The notes below the pieces were generated by a model, which saw only the letters and a program-made list of their open reading frames with translations, made no database searches and was not told the DNA's origin. This document shows, one piece after another, positions 31,485 through 41,018 of a DNA stretch of 64,000 nucleotides. Each line of letters starts with the position of its first letter. Positions within the stretch are counted from its first letter, which is position 1. The stretch lies in the NCBI GenBank assembly GCA_965246945.1, contig CBDFFW010000001.1, positions 930,001-994,000 of the forward strand, read 5' to 3'. This DNA comes from CBDFFW01 sp965246945 (GTDB lineage Bacteria > Pseudomonadota > Alphaproteobacteria > UBA11073). The translations under genes and the position numbers were made by a program.

Positions 31485-33383
31485 ATGTGCGGCATTGCCG
31501 GTTTTTTCAGCCATACGCCAATCACGGGTGCCGATGCGCGTTTGCAAGGCATGGCACAATGCATCGCCCATCGTGGGCCGGATGGTGAAGGGATTTGGAG
31601 TGATGGCCAGATTGGTTTTGCTCATCGCCGGTTAAGCATTATTGATTTAGACCCACGCGCGGGGCAGCCTATGTGGGATGTCAGCCGCCGTTATGTCATT
31701 GCGTTTAATGGCGAAATTTATAACTATCGTGCATTGCGCGAAAAATTATCAGCGCTCGGCTATATTTTTCATACCGATAGCGATACGGAAGTTATTTTAA
31801 ACGGCTATGCTGCCTGGGGCACAGAAATTTGCCAGCATTTGGACGGCATGTTTGCCTTGGCGATCTGGGATACTAAAAACCAAAATTTGTTTTTAGCGCG
31901 AGACCGTTTTGGCAAGAAGCCATTATATTATGCAGTTTTGGATGGCGTATTGGTATTTGCGTCCGAACTAAAAGCACTTAAGCAATGGCCAGGTTTTGAT
32001 AATCGCCATTGGGATACCAGCGCGTTCACCTATTATATGCGTTACCAGTATATCGCAGCGCCGCAGACCTTGTATCACCAAGCGCAAGTTTTCCCCGCAG
32101 CGCATTATGCCATGATTGGTGCTGACCATACCGGAGAACCACAAGCTTACTGGCAATTACCTACACCCAATCAAGCGCGGTCAACCCGTCATCCGCCAAC
32201 GGATATTTTGGGCGAAGTGCGTGCGCGTTTTACGGAAGCTTGTCGCAAGCGGTTGGTGGCCGATGTGCCGGTTGGTGTGTGGTTATCGGGCGGGCTCGAT
32301 TCCAGCGCGGTGATTGCGGCGCTGGCGCAAACTGGACTGCGGGATATTCCAACTTTCAGTATCGGTTTTACGGGGCATTATATTGATGAAACACCGCAAG
32401 CCGAATTGGTGGCTAAGCAATTCAAAACGGATCACCGCAGTTTTCAATTAAGCCCACAAGATTTACTAGCGCGTTTACCGGAATTGGCGCGCGTATATGA
32501 TCAACCATTTGCGGATCCAGCGGCATTGGCCACGCTCGCGCTGTCAGAAGAAACCGCCAGGCATGTTAAAGTGGTGTTAACCGGCGATGGCGGTGATGAA
32601 GCGGCATTCGGGTATAGTCGTTATCAGGCATTGGCGCAGTTTGGCTGGCTGCGCGGCCTGCCTGGTATTAAAACCATATTATCGGCATTGCCGCCGCAGC
32701 TAACCCGCCGCAATCAAATCCAACGCTTGAATATGCTGCTGACGACAAAAGATATGGTGCAAGCCTATGCCGATAGCACTGCCGTGTTTACAGATGCGGA
32801 ATGCCGGCAGTTATGGCGGCCGGAATTCCGGTCACCCACTGATGAACTGGTTAAGTTTTCAGGCTCGTCACTGTCGCAATTCAGCAGCGTGGCCCAAGCG
32901 CAAGATAAGACGATATGGGCTTATGCCAGTAATCTGGCCAGTGGAGCCAATCAGGTAGATATCGCGCGTTATTTGCCGGATGATTTACTGGTGAAGGTCG
33001 ATCGCGCCAGCATGGCTTACGGCTTGGAAGCACGTGCGCCGTGGCTGGATCATGAATTGTTCAGCTGGTTGCACAGTCTGCCCACAGAGTGGTTGATGCC
33101 GCATGGCCGGTTAAAGTTTTTGTTGAAAATGGCTTTGGCGCCATGGTTGCCACGCGAAATTATCTGGCGGAAAAAACAGGGCTTCGAATTGCCATTGCAG
33201 TATTGGCTGCGGCATGAATTAAAAGCGCAGGTGCGGGCTTTGCCAGAAAGTGGATTTGCGCAGTTTTTTTGTAATCCAGCATTCGTGCGGCAACTGGTGC
33301 AGGAATTTGAAAGCGGCAAACCGTATCAGTTAAAATTGTGGAATTTGATCGTGTTTGATTACTGGTATCAGGCGCAGGGATGA
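31485..33383 (+). CDS. asnB: Asparagine synthase (glutamine-hydrolysing)
   Basis: 632 residues starting MCGIAGFF, with Cys2 as the glutaminase nucleophile. Glutaminase motifs RLSIIDLDPRAGQPMWD and FNGEIYNYRALREKL are followed by the synthetase domain with the PP-loop VWLSGGLDSSAVIAAL and TGDGGDEAAFGYSRY. The length and the C-terminal region (LLVKVDRASMAYGLEARAPW) are typical of the AsnB forms found in surface-polysaccharide clusters as well as general asparagine synthesis. It ends 4 bp inside anmK (ATGA overlap). Confidence 0.93.
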   Translation: MCGIAGFFSHTPITGADARLQGMAQCIAHRGPDGEGIWSDGQIGFAHRRLSIIDLDPRAGQPMWDVSRRYVIAFNGEIYNYRALREKLSALGYIFHTDSDTEVILNGYAAWGTEICQHLDGMFALAIWDTKNQNLFLARDRFGKKPLYYAVLDGVLVFASELKALKQWPGFDNRHWDTSAFTYYMRYQYIAAPQTLYHQAQVFPAAHYAMIGADHTGEPQAYWQLPTPNQARSTRHPPTDILGEVRARFTEACRKRLVADVPVGVWLSGGLDSSAVIAALAQTGLRDIPTFSIGFTGHYIDETPQAELVAKQFKTDHRSFQLSPQDLLARLPELARVYDQPFADPAALATLALSEETARHVKVVLTGDGGDEAAFGYSRYQALAQFGWLRGLPGIKTILSALPPQLTRRNQIQRLNMLLTTKDMVQAYADSTAVFTDAECRQLWRPEFRSPTDELVKFSGSSLSQFSSVAQAQDKTIWAYASNLASGANQVDIARYLPDDLLVKVDRASMAYGLEARAPWLDHELFSWLHSLPTEWLMPHGRLKFLLKMALAPWLPREIIWRKKQGFELPLQYWLRHELKAQVRALPESGFAQFFCNPAFVRQLVQEFESGKPYQLKLWNLIVFDYWYQAQG

Positions 33384-34477
33384 GCAGATTATATACCGCT
33401 ATCGGCACGATGAGCGGGACATCGCTCGATGGGATTGATGTCGCGCTGATCACAACGGATGGCGAGCAGATTATTGAAATGGCTGGGACATTTATACTAC
33501 CCTATACGGCTGATATGCAGGCGCGCTTGCATGAAATTTTGGGCAAGCCCGATCACCCGGATGTGCCGGCATTATCTGCTGAAATTACGCAATTGCATGT
33601 GCAGGCCATCCAGCAATTATTAACCCGGGAAAATTTAGTTGCGGGTGATGTTGATTTAATTGGTTTGCATGGGGTGACTTTGTGGCATGCGCCGGAACAG
33701 AAGCAGACATTGTGTGTAGGCGATGGCGCGGCGTTGGCCATAGCAACCGGCATTCCGGTCATTGCTGAATTGCGTTTAACCGATATATTGTTAAGCGGGC
33801 GCGGTGCGCCCTTGGTGCCATTATATCATGCCGCCTTAGCCGCGAAATTACCAAAACCGCTGGCATTTTTAAATATTGGCGGGATCAGCAATCTGACTTT
33901 TCTGGGTGCAGATGGGTTGATTTGGGCCAGCGATATCGGGCCGGGTAATGCGTTGTGCAATGATGTGCTGCAAGCCGTTACTAGCCAGATGTATGATAAA
34001 GGCGGGCGGCTTGCCGCAAGTGGAACTATTCAGTTTGAACTGATGCAAAAATGGTTGTTGCTATTAACCAAACCGTTGCCGCATGCAATCGAACGTACTG
34101 TTTTGAATACCATTAAAACAGAAGCATTGCAGTTGATTAGCGATAACAAACTGACGTTGCTGGATTGTCTGGCAACATTGGTGGCTTTGTCGGTCGCCCT
34201 GGTGGTATTTGCGGTGCCGCAATTGCCAGCAGTGCCCCAGCAATGGCTGATCTGTGGGGGCGGGCGACATAATCAAACAATGCTGGCAGCATTAAAGATG
34301 GCTTTGGCTGTGCCTGTGCAGCCGGTTGAAGCCTTTGGCTGGCAAGGTGATTTTATCGAAGCGCAAGCTTGGGGTTATTTGGCAGTGCGTAGTCTATTAG
34401 GGCTGCCGATCACCCTGCCAACCACCACAGGCACACCATATCCTGCCACCGGCGGGCGCTATTATCCGACACGGTGA
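33380..34477 (+). CDS. anmK: Anhydro-N-acetylmuramic acid kinase
   Basis: Phosphorylates anhMurNAc during recycling of peptidoglycan. The 365-residue sugar kinase has the ATP-site motif YTAIGTMSGTSLDGIDVAL at the N-terminus, GLHGVTLWHAP, LNIGGISNLTFLG and the IGPGNALCND block. Overlap with asnB is by ATGA. It converges on yggS with a 16-bp overlap. Presence fits a peptidoglycan-recycling Gram-negative. Confidence 0.94.
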   Translation: MSRLYTAIGTMSGTSLDGIDVALITTDGEQIIEMAGTFILPYTADMQARLHEILGKPDHPDVPALSAEITQLHVQAIQQLLTRENLVAGDVDLIGLHGVTLWHAPEQKQTLCVGDGAALAIATGIPVIAELRLTDILLSGRGAPLVPLYHAALAAKLPKPLAFLNIGGISNLTFLGADGLIWASDIGPGNALCNDVLQAVTSQMYDKGGRLAASGTIQFELMQKWLLLLTKPLPHAIERTVLNTIKTEALQLISDNKLTLLDCLATLVALSVALVVFAVPQLPAVPQQWLICGGGRHNQTMLAALKMALAVPVQPVEAFGWQGDFIEAQAWGYLAVRSLLGLPITLPTTTGTPYPATGGRYYPTR

Positions 34478-35124
34478 CCAAAAAGGGCAGCGCCCACACG
34501 AATATGCGTTGCGCCATATTGTATAGCAGTTGTGAAATCCGCGCTCATTCCCATGCTGAGCAATGGCAGATGATATTCTTTGGCAAGTTCAGCGAGCAGC
34601 TTGAAATGTGGCGCTGGGATTTGATCGGCAGGTGGAATACACATCAAACCCGTTATCTTTAGTCCTGCATCTTCCTGGCAAAAATGCAGCAGGTCAGGAA
34701 GATCTTGAGGGGGCACACCCGCTTTTTGGGGTTCAGCGCCGGTATTTACTTCGATAAAGCAAGTAAGTTGACGGTTTTGTTTCTGTATTTCATCGGCGAC
34801 TTTAGCGGCCAAGCGATTGCGGTCAATCGTGTGAATGGCATCAAATAGTTCAATTGCGACTTTTACTTTGTTGGTTTGTAAGGGCCCAATTAAATGTAGT
34901 TGCAAGTCTGGATAAGCATTTTTTAGACGCGGAAATTTAGACTGTGCTTCCTGCACACGGTTTTCGCCAAAGCTGCGTTGACCGATATCGATGGCTGCTT
35001 GCACTGCTTCTGGCTGTTGTGTTTTGCTGACGGCAATTAAGTGAATGTCATCAGTATGGCGATTGGCGCTTTTTACCGCTGCAGCAATGCGAGCATGGAT
35101 TGCCGTAAAATTATCAGCTAACAT
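34462..35124 (-). CDS. yggS: PLP homeostasis protein (YggS/PLPBP family)
   Basis: A 220-residue alanine-racemase-fold protein that binds pyridoxal phosphate without enzyme activity and affects vitamin B6 balance. Motifs: DDIHLIAVSKTQ with the PLP Lys, SFGENRVQEAQSKFP, LHLIGPLQTNKVKVA, and SMGMSADFTTAIQYGATHIR near the C-terminus. It overlaps the amiC stop by one base on the same strand. Confidence 0.95.
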   Translation of the reverse strand: MLADNFTAIHARIAAAVKSANRHTDDIHLIAVSKTQQPEAVQAAIDIGQRSFGENRVQEAQSKFPRLKNAYPDLQLHLIGPLQTNKVKVAIELFDAIHTIDRNRLAAKVADEIQKQNRQLTCFIEVNTGAEPQKAGVPPQDLPDLLHFCQEDAGLKITGLMCIPPADQIPAPHFKLLAELAKEYHLPLLSMGMSADFTTAIQYGATHIRVGAALFGHRVG

Positions 35125-36131
35125 TAATCCAGCGCATCCTTAACGAAGTTATCAATCCCATTGGCCATGGCTTTGGCGAGTTGTGATTGGTGATCCGGAT
35201 CAAACATTTGTGCTTCTTCTATAGCATTTGAAAGAAAGCCCATTTCCATCAGTACCGATGGCATATCCGGTGCTTTCAGTACCGCAAAACCGGCTGAGCG
35301 CATGGGGCCATCCAAAGTTTTAATTTGTGAAGTTTTTAGCGATTGCACTACATCGCTGGCCAAAACAATTGAATGCGCATTGGTTTCTCGCCAGGTGAGG
35401 TCGAGCAGAATATTGCTGACCGCTGGCGGAACATTGCCTAGATCCACCCCGCCAATTAAATCGGCTTTGTTTTCTTTAGCGGCTAGGCGTGCTGCTGTTT
35501 CATCTGATGCTTTATCAGACAAAGTATAAATCGAAAAACCGCGGGCGCTGTTTTCTTCCGGCATTGAATTGGCGTGGAGCGAGACGAATAAATCGGCTTT
35601 TTTATTGCGGGCGATTTTCACGCGCTGGGCTAATGGAATAAAAACATCAGTGTCACGGGTCAGCGCAACCTTGTAACCTTTGGCCTGTAACTGCTCACGC
35701 AACTGTTTGGCCATGGTGAGGGTAAGGTTTTTTTCGTAATGGCCGTTTACCCCAACAGTACCTGAATCTGGCCCGCCATGTCCGGCATCGATAACAATTA
35801 ACTTGTTACCTTTTGATACTGCTTTTGGTGGTGTGCTGATATCGTTGGTATTTGGCACAACTATCGCAGCCGGGGTAACAGTGTCATTCTTTGGCAAGGC
35901 AGGCGAAACCGGTTTTCCAATCTGCGCAACTTTGACATTCTTTTTAGCTGCTGCTTTTGGCGGTGCAGGCGGATTTGGATCGTGCAATAATTGCGGTGCG
36001 TTGGTAGCGGGTGGAGGTGTCACAACTGCTTGGCTATCATTCGGATCTCGCAAAGTTTGAGCGTGTAAAGTGAGCGGCAGACAAGCCGCCAAGCCCACAA
36101 TAATACCTAAATTTAGCCAGCTGCGCTGCAT
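35124..36131 (-). CDS. amiC: N-acetylmuramoyl-L-alanine amidase (Amidase_3)
   Basis: Periplasmic zinc amidase that cleaves the peptide from MurNAc. Signal peptide at residues 1-24 (IIVGLAACLPLTLHAQ), a Pro/Lys-rich linker to about residue 105, then Amidase_3: LIVIDAGHGGPDSGTVGVNG with the first zinc His, Glu in HYEKNLTL, the second His in VSLHANSMPEENSARG, and the catalytic Glu in VLMEMGFLSN. The N-terminal AMIN domain of E. coli AmiC is missing, so it may be closer to plain AmiA-type enzymes. Divergent from rne. Confidence 0.9.
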   Translation of the reverse strand: MQRSWLNLGIIVGLAACLPLTLHAQTLRDPNDSQAVVTPPPATNAPQLLHDPNPPAPPKAAAKKNVKVAQIGKPVSPALPKNDTVTPAAIVVPNTNDISTPPKAVSKGNKLIVIDAGHGGPDSGTVGVNGHYEKNLTLTMAKQLREQLQAKGYKVALTRDTDVFIPLAQRVKIARNKKADLFVSLHANSMPEENSARGFSIYTLSDKASDETAARLAAKENKADLIGGVDLGNVPPAVSNILLDLTWRETNAHSIVLASDVVQSLKTSQIKTLDGPMRSAGFAVLKAPDMPSVLMEMGFLSNAIEEAQMFDPDHQSQLAKAMANGIDNFVKDALD

Positions 36132-36377
36132 CTCAATTCCGATTCACTGCATATTATGCCAGTAAATTCGCGGAATATGCAGTGGATAAGGCAAATTAAG
36201 CAAAATTTAATAGAATGGGCTTGTCAGGCTTAAACGCGGCTGCTACCGTCCTGTTGCGACTTTGCCACACTACCCGTGCGACGCTATCAATGCGCGCCGA
36301 AATGTGGCCAACTAAACCTTTGTGAATGGATGCCGCGCGGCGAAGCGCGATCTGTTTACCTAAAGCACCGGCCGCCG

Positions 36378-36414
36378 CGGCTCCGGTCGCAAGCCGCCTT
36401 CCGTCCGGTGACGG
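36378..36414 (+). promoter_or_regulatory. Two hairpins covering the rne ribosome binding site
   Basis: CGGCT (36378-36382) pairs with AGCCG (36392-36396), and CCGTC (36401-36405) pairs with GACGG (36410-36414) around CGGT. The second stem includes the first two bases of the GGAG Shine-Dalgarno (36413-36416) of rne. The intergenic space upstream of rne is 290 bp with no gene, so a structured 5' leader is plausible. In E. coli the rne leader mediates autoregulation; the same here is inference. Confidence 0.5.
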
Positions 36415-36421
36415 AGTATAT

Positions 36422-39163
36422 ATGATGAAACGCATGTTAATTGATGCCAGTATGTCTGGCGAAGTGCATGTTGCTGTGGTAGATGGCAACCATTTAATTG
36501 ATTACGATTTTGAGGATACCAGCAAGCGGCCGACTAAAGGGAATATTTATCTATCCGCCGTGTCGCGGGTAGAGCCATCCTTGCAGGCGGCGTTTTTGGA
36601 ATATGGTTCTGAACGCATGGCATTTTTGCCGATGCCGGAAATTCATGTCGATTACTATAAAATTCCAACGGCTGATCGTGACCGGTTAACGGCTGCTTTG
36701 CGCGCGATTGAAAATGATGCGGATGATTTACCGCATACTAGCAGTACCGCATTAGAAGAATCAGATGAAGATTTTTTGAATAATCTTGATATCGAAGATG
36801 AAGATTTTGAGGTGGGCGAACCGGCGGAACTTGCTGCTGAACCGCAAAGGTTGAATTATCATGATGCCAGCCAGGCATTATATGAAGCGCAAAATCCGGT
36901 CACACTGCCAGCATCACGCCAAGAAATCATACTTTCTTTGGTGGATCAAATGCTGGGCCAGCCACCCGAAAATTTTGTACCGGTGCAAAATAACTATGGG
37001 TTAATTAATGAAATGTTGGAGAACCAAAGTTTTCCAACCGTTTTTCCAAATGAAGATATTACCGAAGTTCGTCGTCAGCGTCCAGAACGGCCATTAACGC
37101 GTGAAAGCGCCGAAGCATCGGAACTGCGCATTGCCCGTGAACGCCGCAATTTAATCCGCAGCTATAAAATCCAAGAAGTGATTAAGCGCCGGCAGGTGAT
37201 GCTGGTGCAAGTGACCAAGGAAGAGCGCGGCACTAAAGGCGCGGCGGCCACGACCTATATCTCACTGGCTGGCCGTTACTGTGTCTTAATGCCTAATGCG
37301 CCATCGGCCGGTGGGGTAAGCCGGAAAATCACCAATCCCAATGACCGTCGCCGCTTAAAAGAAATTTTATCGGATTTGCGCGTGCCGGATGGCATGAGCG
37401 TGATTTTGCGCACAGCCGGTTTGGAAGCGGGCAAAGAAGATATCGCGCGCGATTTAACGTATTTACTGCGCCTGTGGGATAGCATTCGCGAAGTGACCAT
37501 GCGTTCCAACGCACCGGCACTGGTTTACGAAGAGGGCGATCTGATCAAACGCAGCATTCGTGATTTATTCACCGATGAGGTGGGCGAAATTTTAATCACC
37601 GGCGATACCGCCTATGATGAAGCTTGCCGCTTTATGCAGATTTTGCTGCCCGAGCAAATGAACCGCGTGAAAAAATACGATCAGGCGGTGCCGCTATTTG
37701 CGCGCTACGGTGTCGATCAACAAATTACAGATTTGCACAACCCGCTCGTACAACTGCCATCTGGCGGTTATTTGGTCATTCACCAAACAGAAGCGTTGGT
37801 GGCGATTGATGTGAATTCCGGCCGCGCGACGCGTGAACGCAACATTGAAGAAACGGCTTACCGCACCAATTTGGAAGCGGCTGTCGAAGCCTCCCGCCAA
37901 ATACGCTTGCGCGATTTAGCGGGTTTGATTGTGATTGATTTTATTGATATGGAAGATCACCGTCACCGGATCGGGGTTGAGCGCCGCATGCGCGATGCAA
38001 TGAAGATTGACCGCGCGCGTTATCAAACCGGCCGCATTTCCAGTTTTGGTTTGATGGAATTATCGCGCCAGCGCTTACGGCCATCGGTCGTCGAATCGCA
38101 TTTTATGACTTGCCCAGATTGCCAGGGCAGTGGTTATACGCGGGCCCCATTATCTACGGCACGGCAGTTGCTACGGGCTTTGGAAGCGGAAGCATCCCGT
38201 TCGGCTGGTCAGCGCTTAACTGTTTACGCCCATACCCAAGTTGCCTTGTTATTGTTAAATGATTTCCGCAATCAGCTGAATGATTTGGAAGTGCGGTATA
38301 ATGTGCAGGTGCGGTGCCAAACGGATGATACGCAAGCGTTGGCACAATATAAAATTGAACGGCACCGCATTAAAATGGCAACCGCGCCGCCAGCCAATCG
38401 CGCCCATAAAACTTTGGATCAAAGTGGCACGGTGCATTTGGAAGATGTGGATCTATACAATTTACCGTTCGATGCCAGTGCGGAGAGCAGCCAGCCAACC
38501 AGTGATGACGGCGAACTTAATCAAGTGATGTTAGACGATACCGGCGATGCTGACCGCAATGGCCGTTCACGCCGCAGCCGGCGGGGTGGGCGCGGCCGCA
38601 GCCGATCTGGCCGTGGTGACGAAATGGATGCGTTGCCAGAAAGTGAAGCAGGCGCAGTGCCTGCCGTTACTGGTCGGCAACGTTTGCGTGACCGCGGCGG
38701 GCGCGGGGCTGCACTTGGTGCTGGTGAAGCCAACATCGAAACGCCGGCAGTTGCAGCGATAGTCGCTTTCGGTACTGAATCAACATCAGATAAACCAGTG
38801 CCAAGCGAAGCGCGTGCGCCGCGTCAACGGCGGGGACGTGGACGCAGCCGCAGTGATGCACCAGTGCCTGAAGTGGTTTCTGGCGAAATGACACGGGAAA
38901 GCGGTTTGGCCGGTGGTATGCCCACCAATGATGCCTTGCCAATTTTGCACAATAGCGCCTCGATTAGTGCTGCCAATCAAAAGCGCGCGGAAGGTGATCC
39001 ATCTGCTATGAAACCGGAAATAACAACACCGCAACCAACAATTTCTACAAGCGCAAACAATAACGCTACCCAACTACCGTCTGACAGTATGCCGGTTACC
39101 AGCAGTATGGCCGAAGGTGAAGACCGCAAAAGCGGCTGGTGGCAACGGTTGATGAAGAATTAA
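36422..39163 (+). CDS. rne: Ribonuclease E
   Basis: Main endonuclease for mRNA decay and rRNA processing. The 913-residue protein starts MMKRMLIDASMSGEVHVAVV (ATG 36422 or 36425 after GGAG). The S1 domain (about 35-275) is split by a long acidic insert, usual for alphaproteobacteria. RNase E catalytic motifs include LVAIDVNSGRATRERNIEET and GLIVIDFIDMEDHRHRIGVE with the metal Asp residues, and the zinc-link FMTCPDCQGSGY. The C-terminal about 270 residues are disordered, with Arg-rich patches (RRSRRGGRGRSRSGRG, RQRRGRGRSRS) for RNA binding and degradosome contacts. The frame upstream to 36326 is not RNase E-like. Confidence 0.96.
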   Translation: MMKRMLIDASMSGEVHVAVVDGNHLIDYDFEDTSKRPTKGNIYLSAVSRVEPSLQAAFLEYGSERMAFLPMPEIHVDYYKIPTADRDRLTAALRAIENDADDLPHTSSTALEESDEDFLNNLDIEDEDFEVGEPAELAAEPQRLNYHDASQALYEAQNPVTLPASRQEIILSLVDQMLGQPPENFVPVQNNYGLINEMLENQSFPTVFPNEDITEVRRQRPERPLTRESAEASELRIARERRNLIRSYKIQEVIKRRQVMLVQVTKEERGTKGAAATTYISLAGRYCVLMPNAPSAGGVSRKITNPNDRRRLKEILSDLRVPDGMSVILRTAGLEAGKEDIARDLTYLLRLWDSIREVTMRSNAPALVYEEGDLIKRSIRDLFTDEVGEILITGDTAYDEACRFMQILLPEQMNRVKKYDQAVPLFARYGVDQQITDLHNPLVQLPSGGYLVIHQTEALVAIDVNSGRATRERNIEETAYRTNLEAAVEASRQIRLRDLAGLIVIDFIDMEDHRHRIGVERRMRDAMKIDRARYQTGRISSFGLMELSRQRLRPSVVESHFMTCPDCQGSGYTRAPLSTARQLLRALEAEASRSAGQRLTVYAHTQVALLLLNDFRNQLNDLEVRYNVQVRCQTDDTQALAQYKIERHRIKMATAPPANRAHKTLDQSGTVHLEDVDLYNLPFDASAESSQPTSDDGELNQVMLDDTGDADRNGRSRRSRRGGRGRSRSGRGDEMDALPESEAGAVPAVTGRQRLRDRGGRGAALGAGEANIETPAVAAIVAFGTESTSDKPVPSEARAPRQRRGRGRSRSDAPVPEVVSGEMTRESGLAGGMPTNDALPILHNSASISAANQKRAEGDPSAMKPEITTPQPTISTSANNNATQLPSDSMPVTSSMAEGEDRKSGWWQRLMKN

Positions 39164-39175
39164 CTGGCAAGTACT

Positions 39176-39202
39176 ATCCCTCTCCCGCAAGGGGAGAGGG
39201 AT
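39176..39202. terminator. 11-bp perfect hairpin after rne
   Basis: ATCCCTCTCCC (39176-39186) and GGGAGAGGGAT (39192-39202) with a GCAAG loop. No T-run follows, so it is either a transcript-end stabiliser for rne and the convergent RecT-like gene or a single-arm copy of a repeat (CCCTCTCCCGCAAGGGGAG resembles the arms of the element at 45364). Confidence 0.7.
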
Positions 39203-39204
39203 AA

Positions 39205-40080
39205 CTAAGCCGCCTGGACTTCTTCCGCTTCTTTTGCGTCCACCGGTGCCAATTCCTTGCGGCGTTTTTCAATGGTGAGTAGCAGTTTTTTGTGTAGTTT
39301 CGGTGCGGCATGGTAAATGCTGCCCAAGTGATCAAAGTTCAGGACCACCCATTGTTCAAATGCGACATTATCGGCCGCAAGCTTCAAAGCTTCGGCGTAG
39401 CCTAACGCCCAGCTGAGCCAATCTGCGGTCTCGCCATCTTTTTTGACCGGAACGGCAAGCATTTGCGGCGTGGCATCGCCCGTTGCCGGATTGATCGGCG
39501 CGGCAATTTTTGCTTGGCGCAGTTCAACTTTCGGCGGCGAGATGTCCTCGATGGTCACATTTTTTGGCACAACGTCTATTGACTTAGTGCGCATGGGCCG
39601 TTCGTCAAAATCCTGCACTTCTTCGGGCGTATACATGCCGACTGCAATACCAGGAAAGACGGTGCGAATGCCTTCCGAAATCACCCGCGCCCGCAACATT
39701 TGGCGCGGATAGGTTTTCCAGATATCGCGTGCGCCGAGATGCGCCGCCTTGGCCCGCGGCATATCCCAATCAATGATGACTGAGCCGCCCGATGGATGGC
39801 TGAAGGTCGCCGCCACACGCTGATCGGTATATTCGTGCCATTCCACCTTGCCGCCATTGTTTTGAAAGCGCGCCAGCATGGCATCGGCTTTTAAAGCCGG
39901 TTTACCTTGGATAATGTGATAGTCACGCGCGGCAATGGCCGGATGCATGCCTTCTGCCTGTGCAATGGCCATAAGCGATAAAGCTTGGTCTGATGTGCGA
40001 ATGCCGAACAAGCCGGATTTGGCAAAGGAATGCGCCAGCCGCTCCATTTCGGGCATTGTGATGGGTACTGGATTTGTCAT
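39205..40080 (-). CDS. Phage RecT-like protein (single-strand annealing family)
   Basis: A 291-residue protein typical of phage/prophage genes: LAHSFAKSGLFGIRTSDQAL, MAIAQAEGMHPAIAARDYHI, IQGKPALKADAMLARFQNNG and TYPRQMLRARVISEGIRTVF. These blocks are shared by a widespread phage family annotated as RecT or RecT-like recombinases. The C-terminal 100 residues are Lys/Glu-rich. It stands alone, without the exonuclease partner. ATG 40080 follows GGAGCAAATT and is better than ATG 40092. Together with the genes at 40707-42106 it marks a phage-derived segment. Confidence 0.75.
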   Translation of the reverse strand: MTNPVPITMPEMERLAHSFAKSGLFGIRTSDQALSLMAIAQAEGMHPAIAARDYHIIQGKPALKADAMLARFQNNGGKVEWHEYTDQRVAATFSHPSGGSVIIDWDMPRAKAAHLGARDIWKTYPRQMLRARVISEGIRTVFPGIAVGMYTPEEVQDFDERPMRTKSIDVVPKNVTIEDISPPKVELRQAKIAAPINPATGDATPQMLAVPVKKDGETADWLSWALGYAEALKLAADNVAFEQWVVLNFDHLGSIYHAAPKLHKKLLLTIEKRRKELAPVDAKEAEEVQAA

Positions 40081-40092
40081 AATTTGCTCCAT

Positions 40093-40706
40093 TAAGCGAA
40101 ACTGTTAGTTGAGTTTGTTAGTCATGAAGCACGGCCATTATGACCGCGCGAGGGAAGAGCCGCGATAGAAGACCGCCTGTATGCGATCGCTTCGAAAACG
40201 CAGCTAAAAAGGAATGAATAGGGTAAGACGCAACGTTGATAGAGGTGGTTTTATCGCCAAGCGACCCAGCCAACTCTATAATAATAAAATAGGTTTGCAG
40301 GTGATAACTTGCAAGGGCTGGCAAGACAATAATGTAATTTTATATAAATATTTTATACAATAATTACAGTCAATTAGAAAGTTTTTAAAAAGAAGTGCTA
40401 TAAATAACATACTTGTATTTGAATATTCAAATTTTGTTGATTCGTTGGTTACTATTTAGATCTTAAACATAATTTTTTGGCATGTTTAATATTTGTCGAG
40501 GCCAATAAAGAGTCTTTGTTAAAGCTATAAGTCTTTAACCTTAAAGATTTTAAATAATTATGCCTTGACTAAATTCCTATTTTTTGGTAATGCTGCAGGG
40601 AAGACGCCTATATTGGCGGTTATTTAAAATCGCTGCTAATTATTATTGCCGATTTCCCATTTTTAGAAAATTTCTCCGCACCTTTCTAATCCAACAAGGA
40701 AAATTC
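40093..40706. other. Long AT-rich intergenic region in phage-derived segment
   Basis: About 610 bp without a convincing gene. A small minus-strand frame (40118-40324) has no recognisable product. The stretch 40320-40560 is strongly AT-rich with short palindromes such as TTGAATATTCAA. A candidate promoter for the plus-strand genes is listed separately. Confidence 0.6.
40565..40593 (+). promoter_or_regulatory. Possible promoter for the phage-like gene cassette
   Basis: TTGACT (40565-40570), 17 bp, TAATGC (40588-40593). It would give a leader of about 110 nt before ATG 40707. The -10 is weak. Confidence 0.35.
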
Positions 40707-41018
40707 ATGTCAAATCTGCTTCCCATTAAATTCGGGTCGACCGTTAATGTTGCCGCGCCAAGCACCAGTTCGCAGCGCATCAGCCTGGCCAATAGTAATC
40801 TGGGCCAAGTGGTAGTGTTTAACGAAACCAATGTAACGGTGTTTATTGAGCGCGGCGATGGCACCGTAACTGCGGCCACCGGCAGCAGCTATCCCGTGCC
40901 GGCCGGCAGCCAACAAACCTTTACCCGCAACACGGAACTGCACAGCCATATGGCGGTGATTTGCGCCACCGCGCCGACCGGCGGCAAGGTTTACTTTACC
41001 CCCGCAGTGGGTGCGTAA
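40707..41018 (+). CDS. Small phage-like structural protein
   Basis: 103 residues beginning MSNLLPIKFGSTVNVAAPST. It is rich in Ser, Thr, Val and Gly with SQRISLANSNLGQVVVFNET, VFIERGDGTVTAATGSSYPV and TFTRNTELHSHMAVICATAP, a beta-rich pattern like small virion or tail-accessory proteins. Strong Shine-Dalgarno (AAGGAAAA) before ATG 40707. The next gene starts at the base after its stop, as in compact phage cassettes. I cannot name a family. Confidence 0.65.
   Translation: MSNLLPIKFGSTVNVAAPSTSSQRISLANSNLGQVVVFNETNVTVFIERGDGTVTAATGSSYPVPAGSQQTFTRNTELHSHMAVICATAPTGGKVYFTPAVGA

Noticed and set aside
40118..40324. Small minus-strand frame in the phage-like intergenic region
   Set aside because: No ribosome site, no similarity, short; likely chance.
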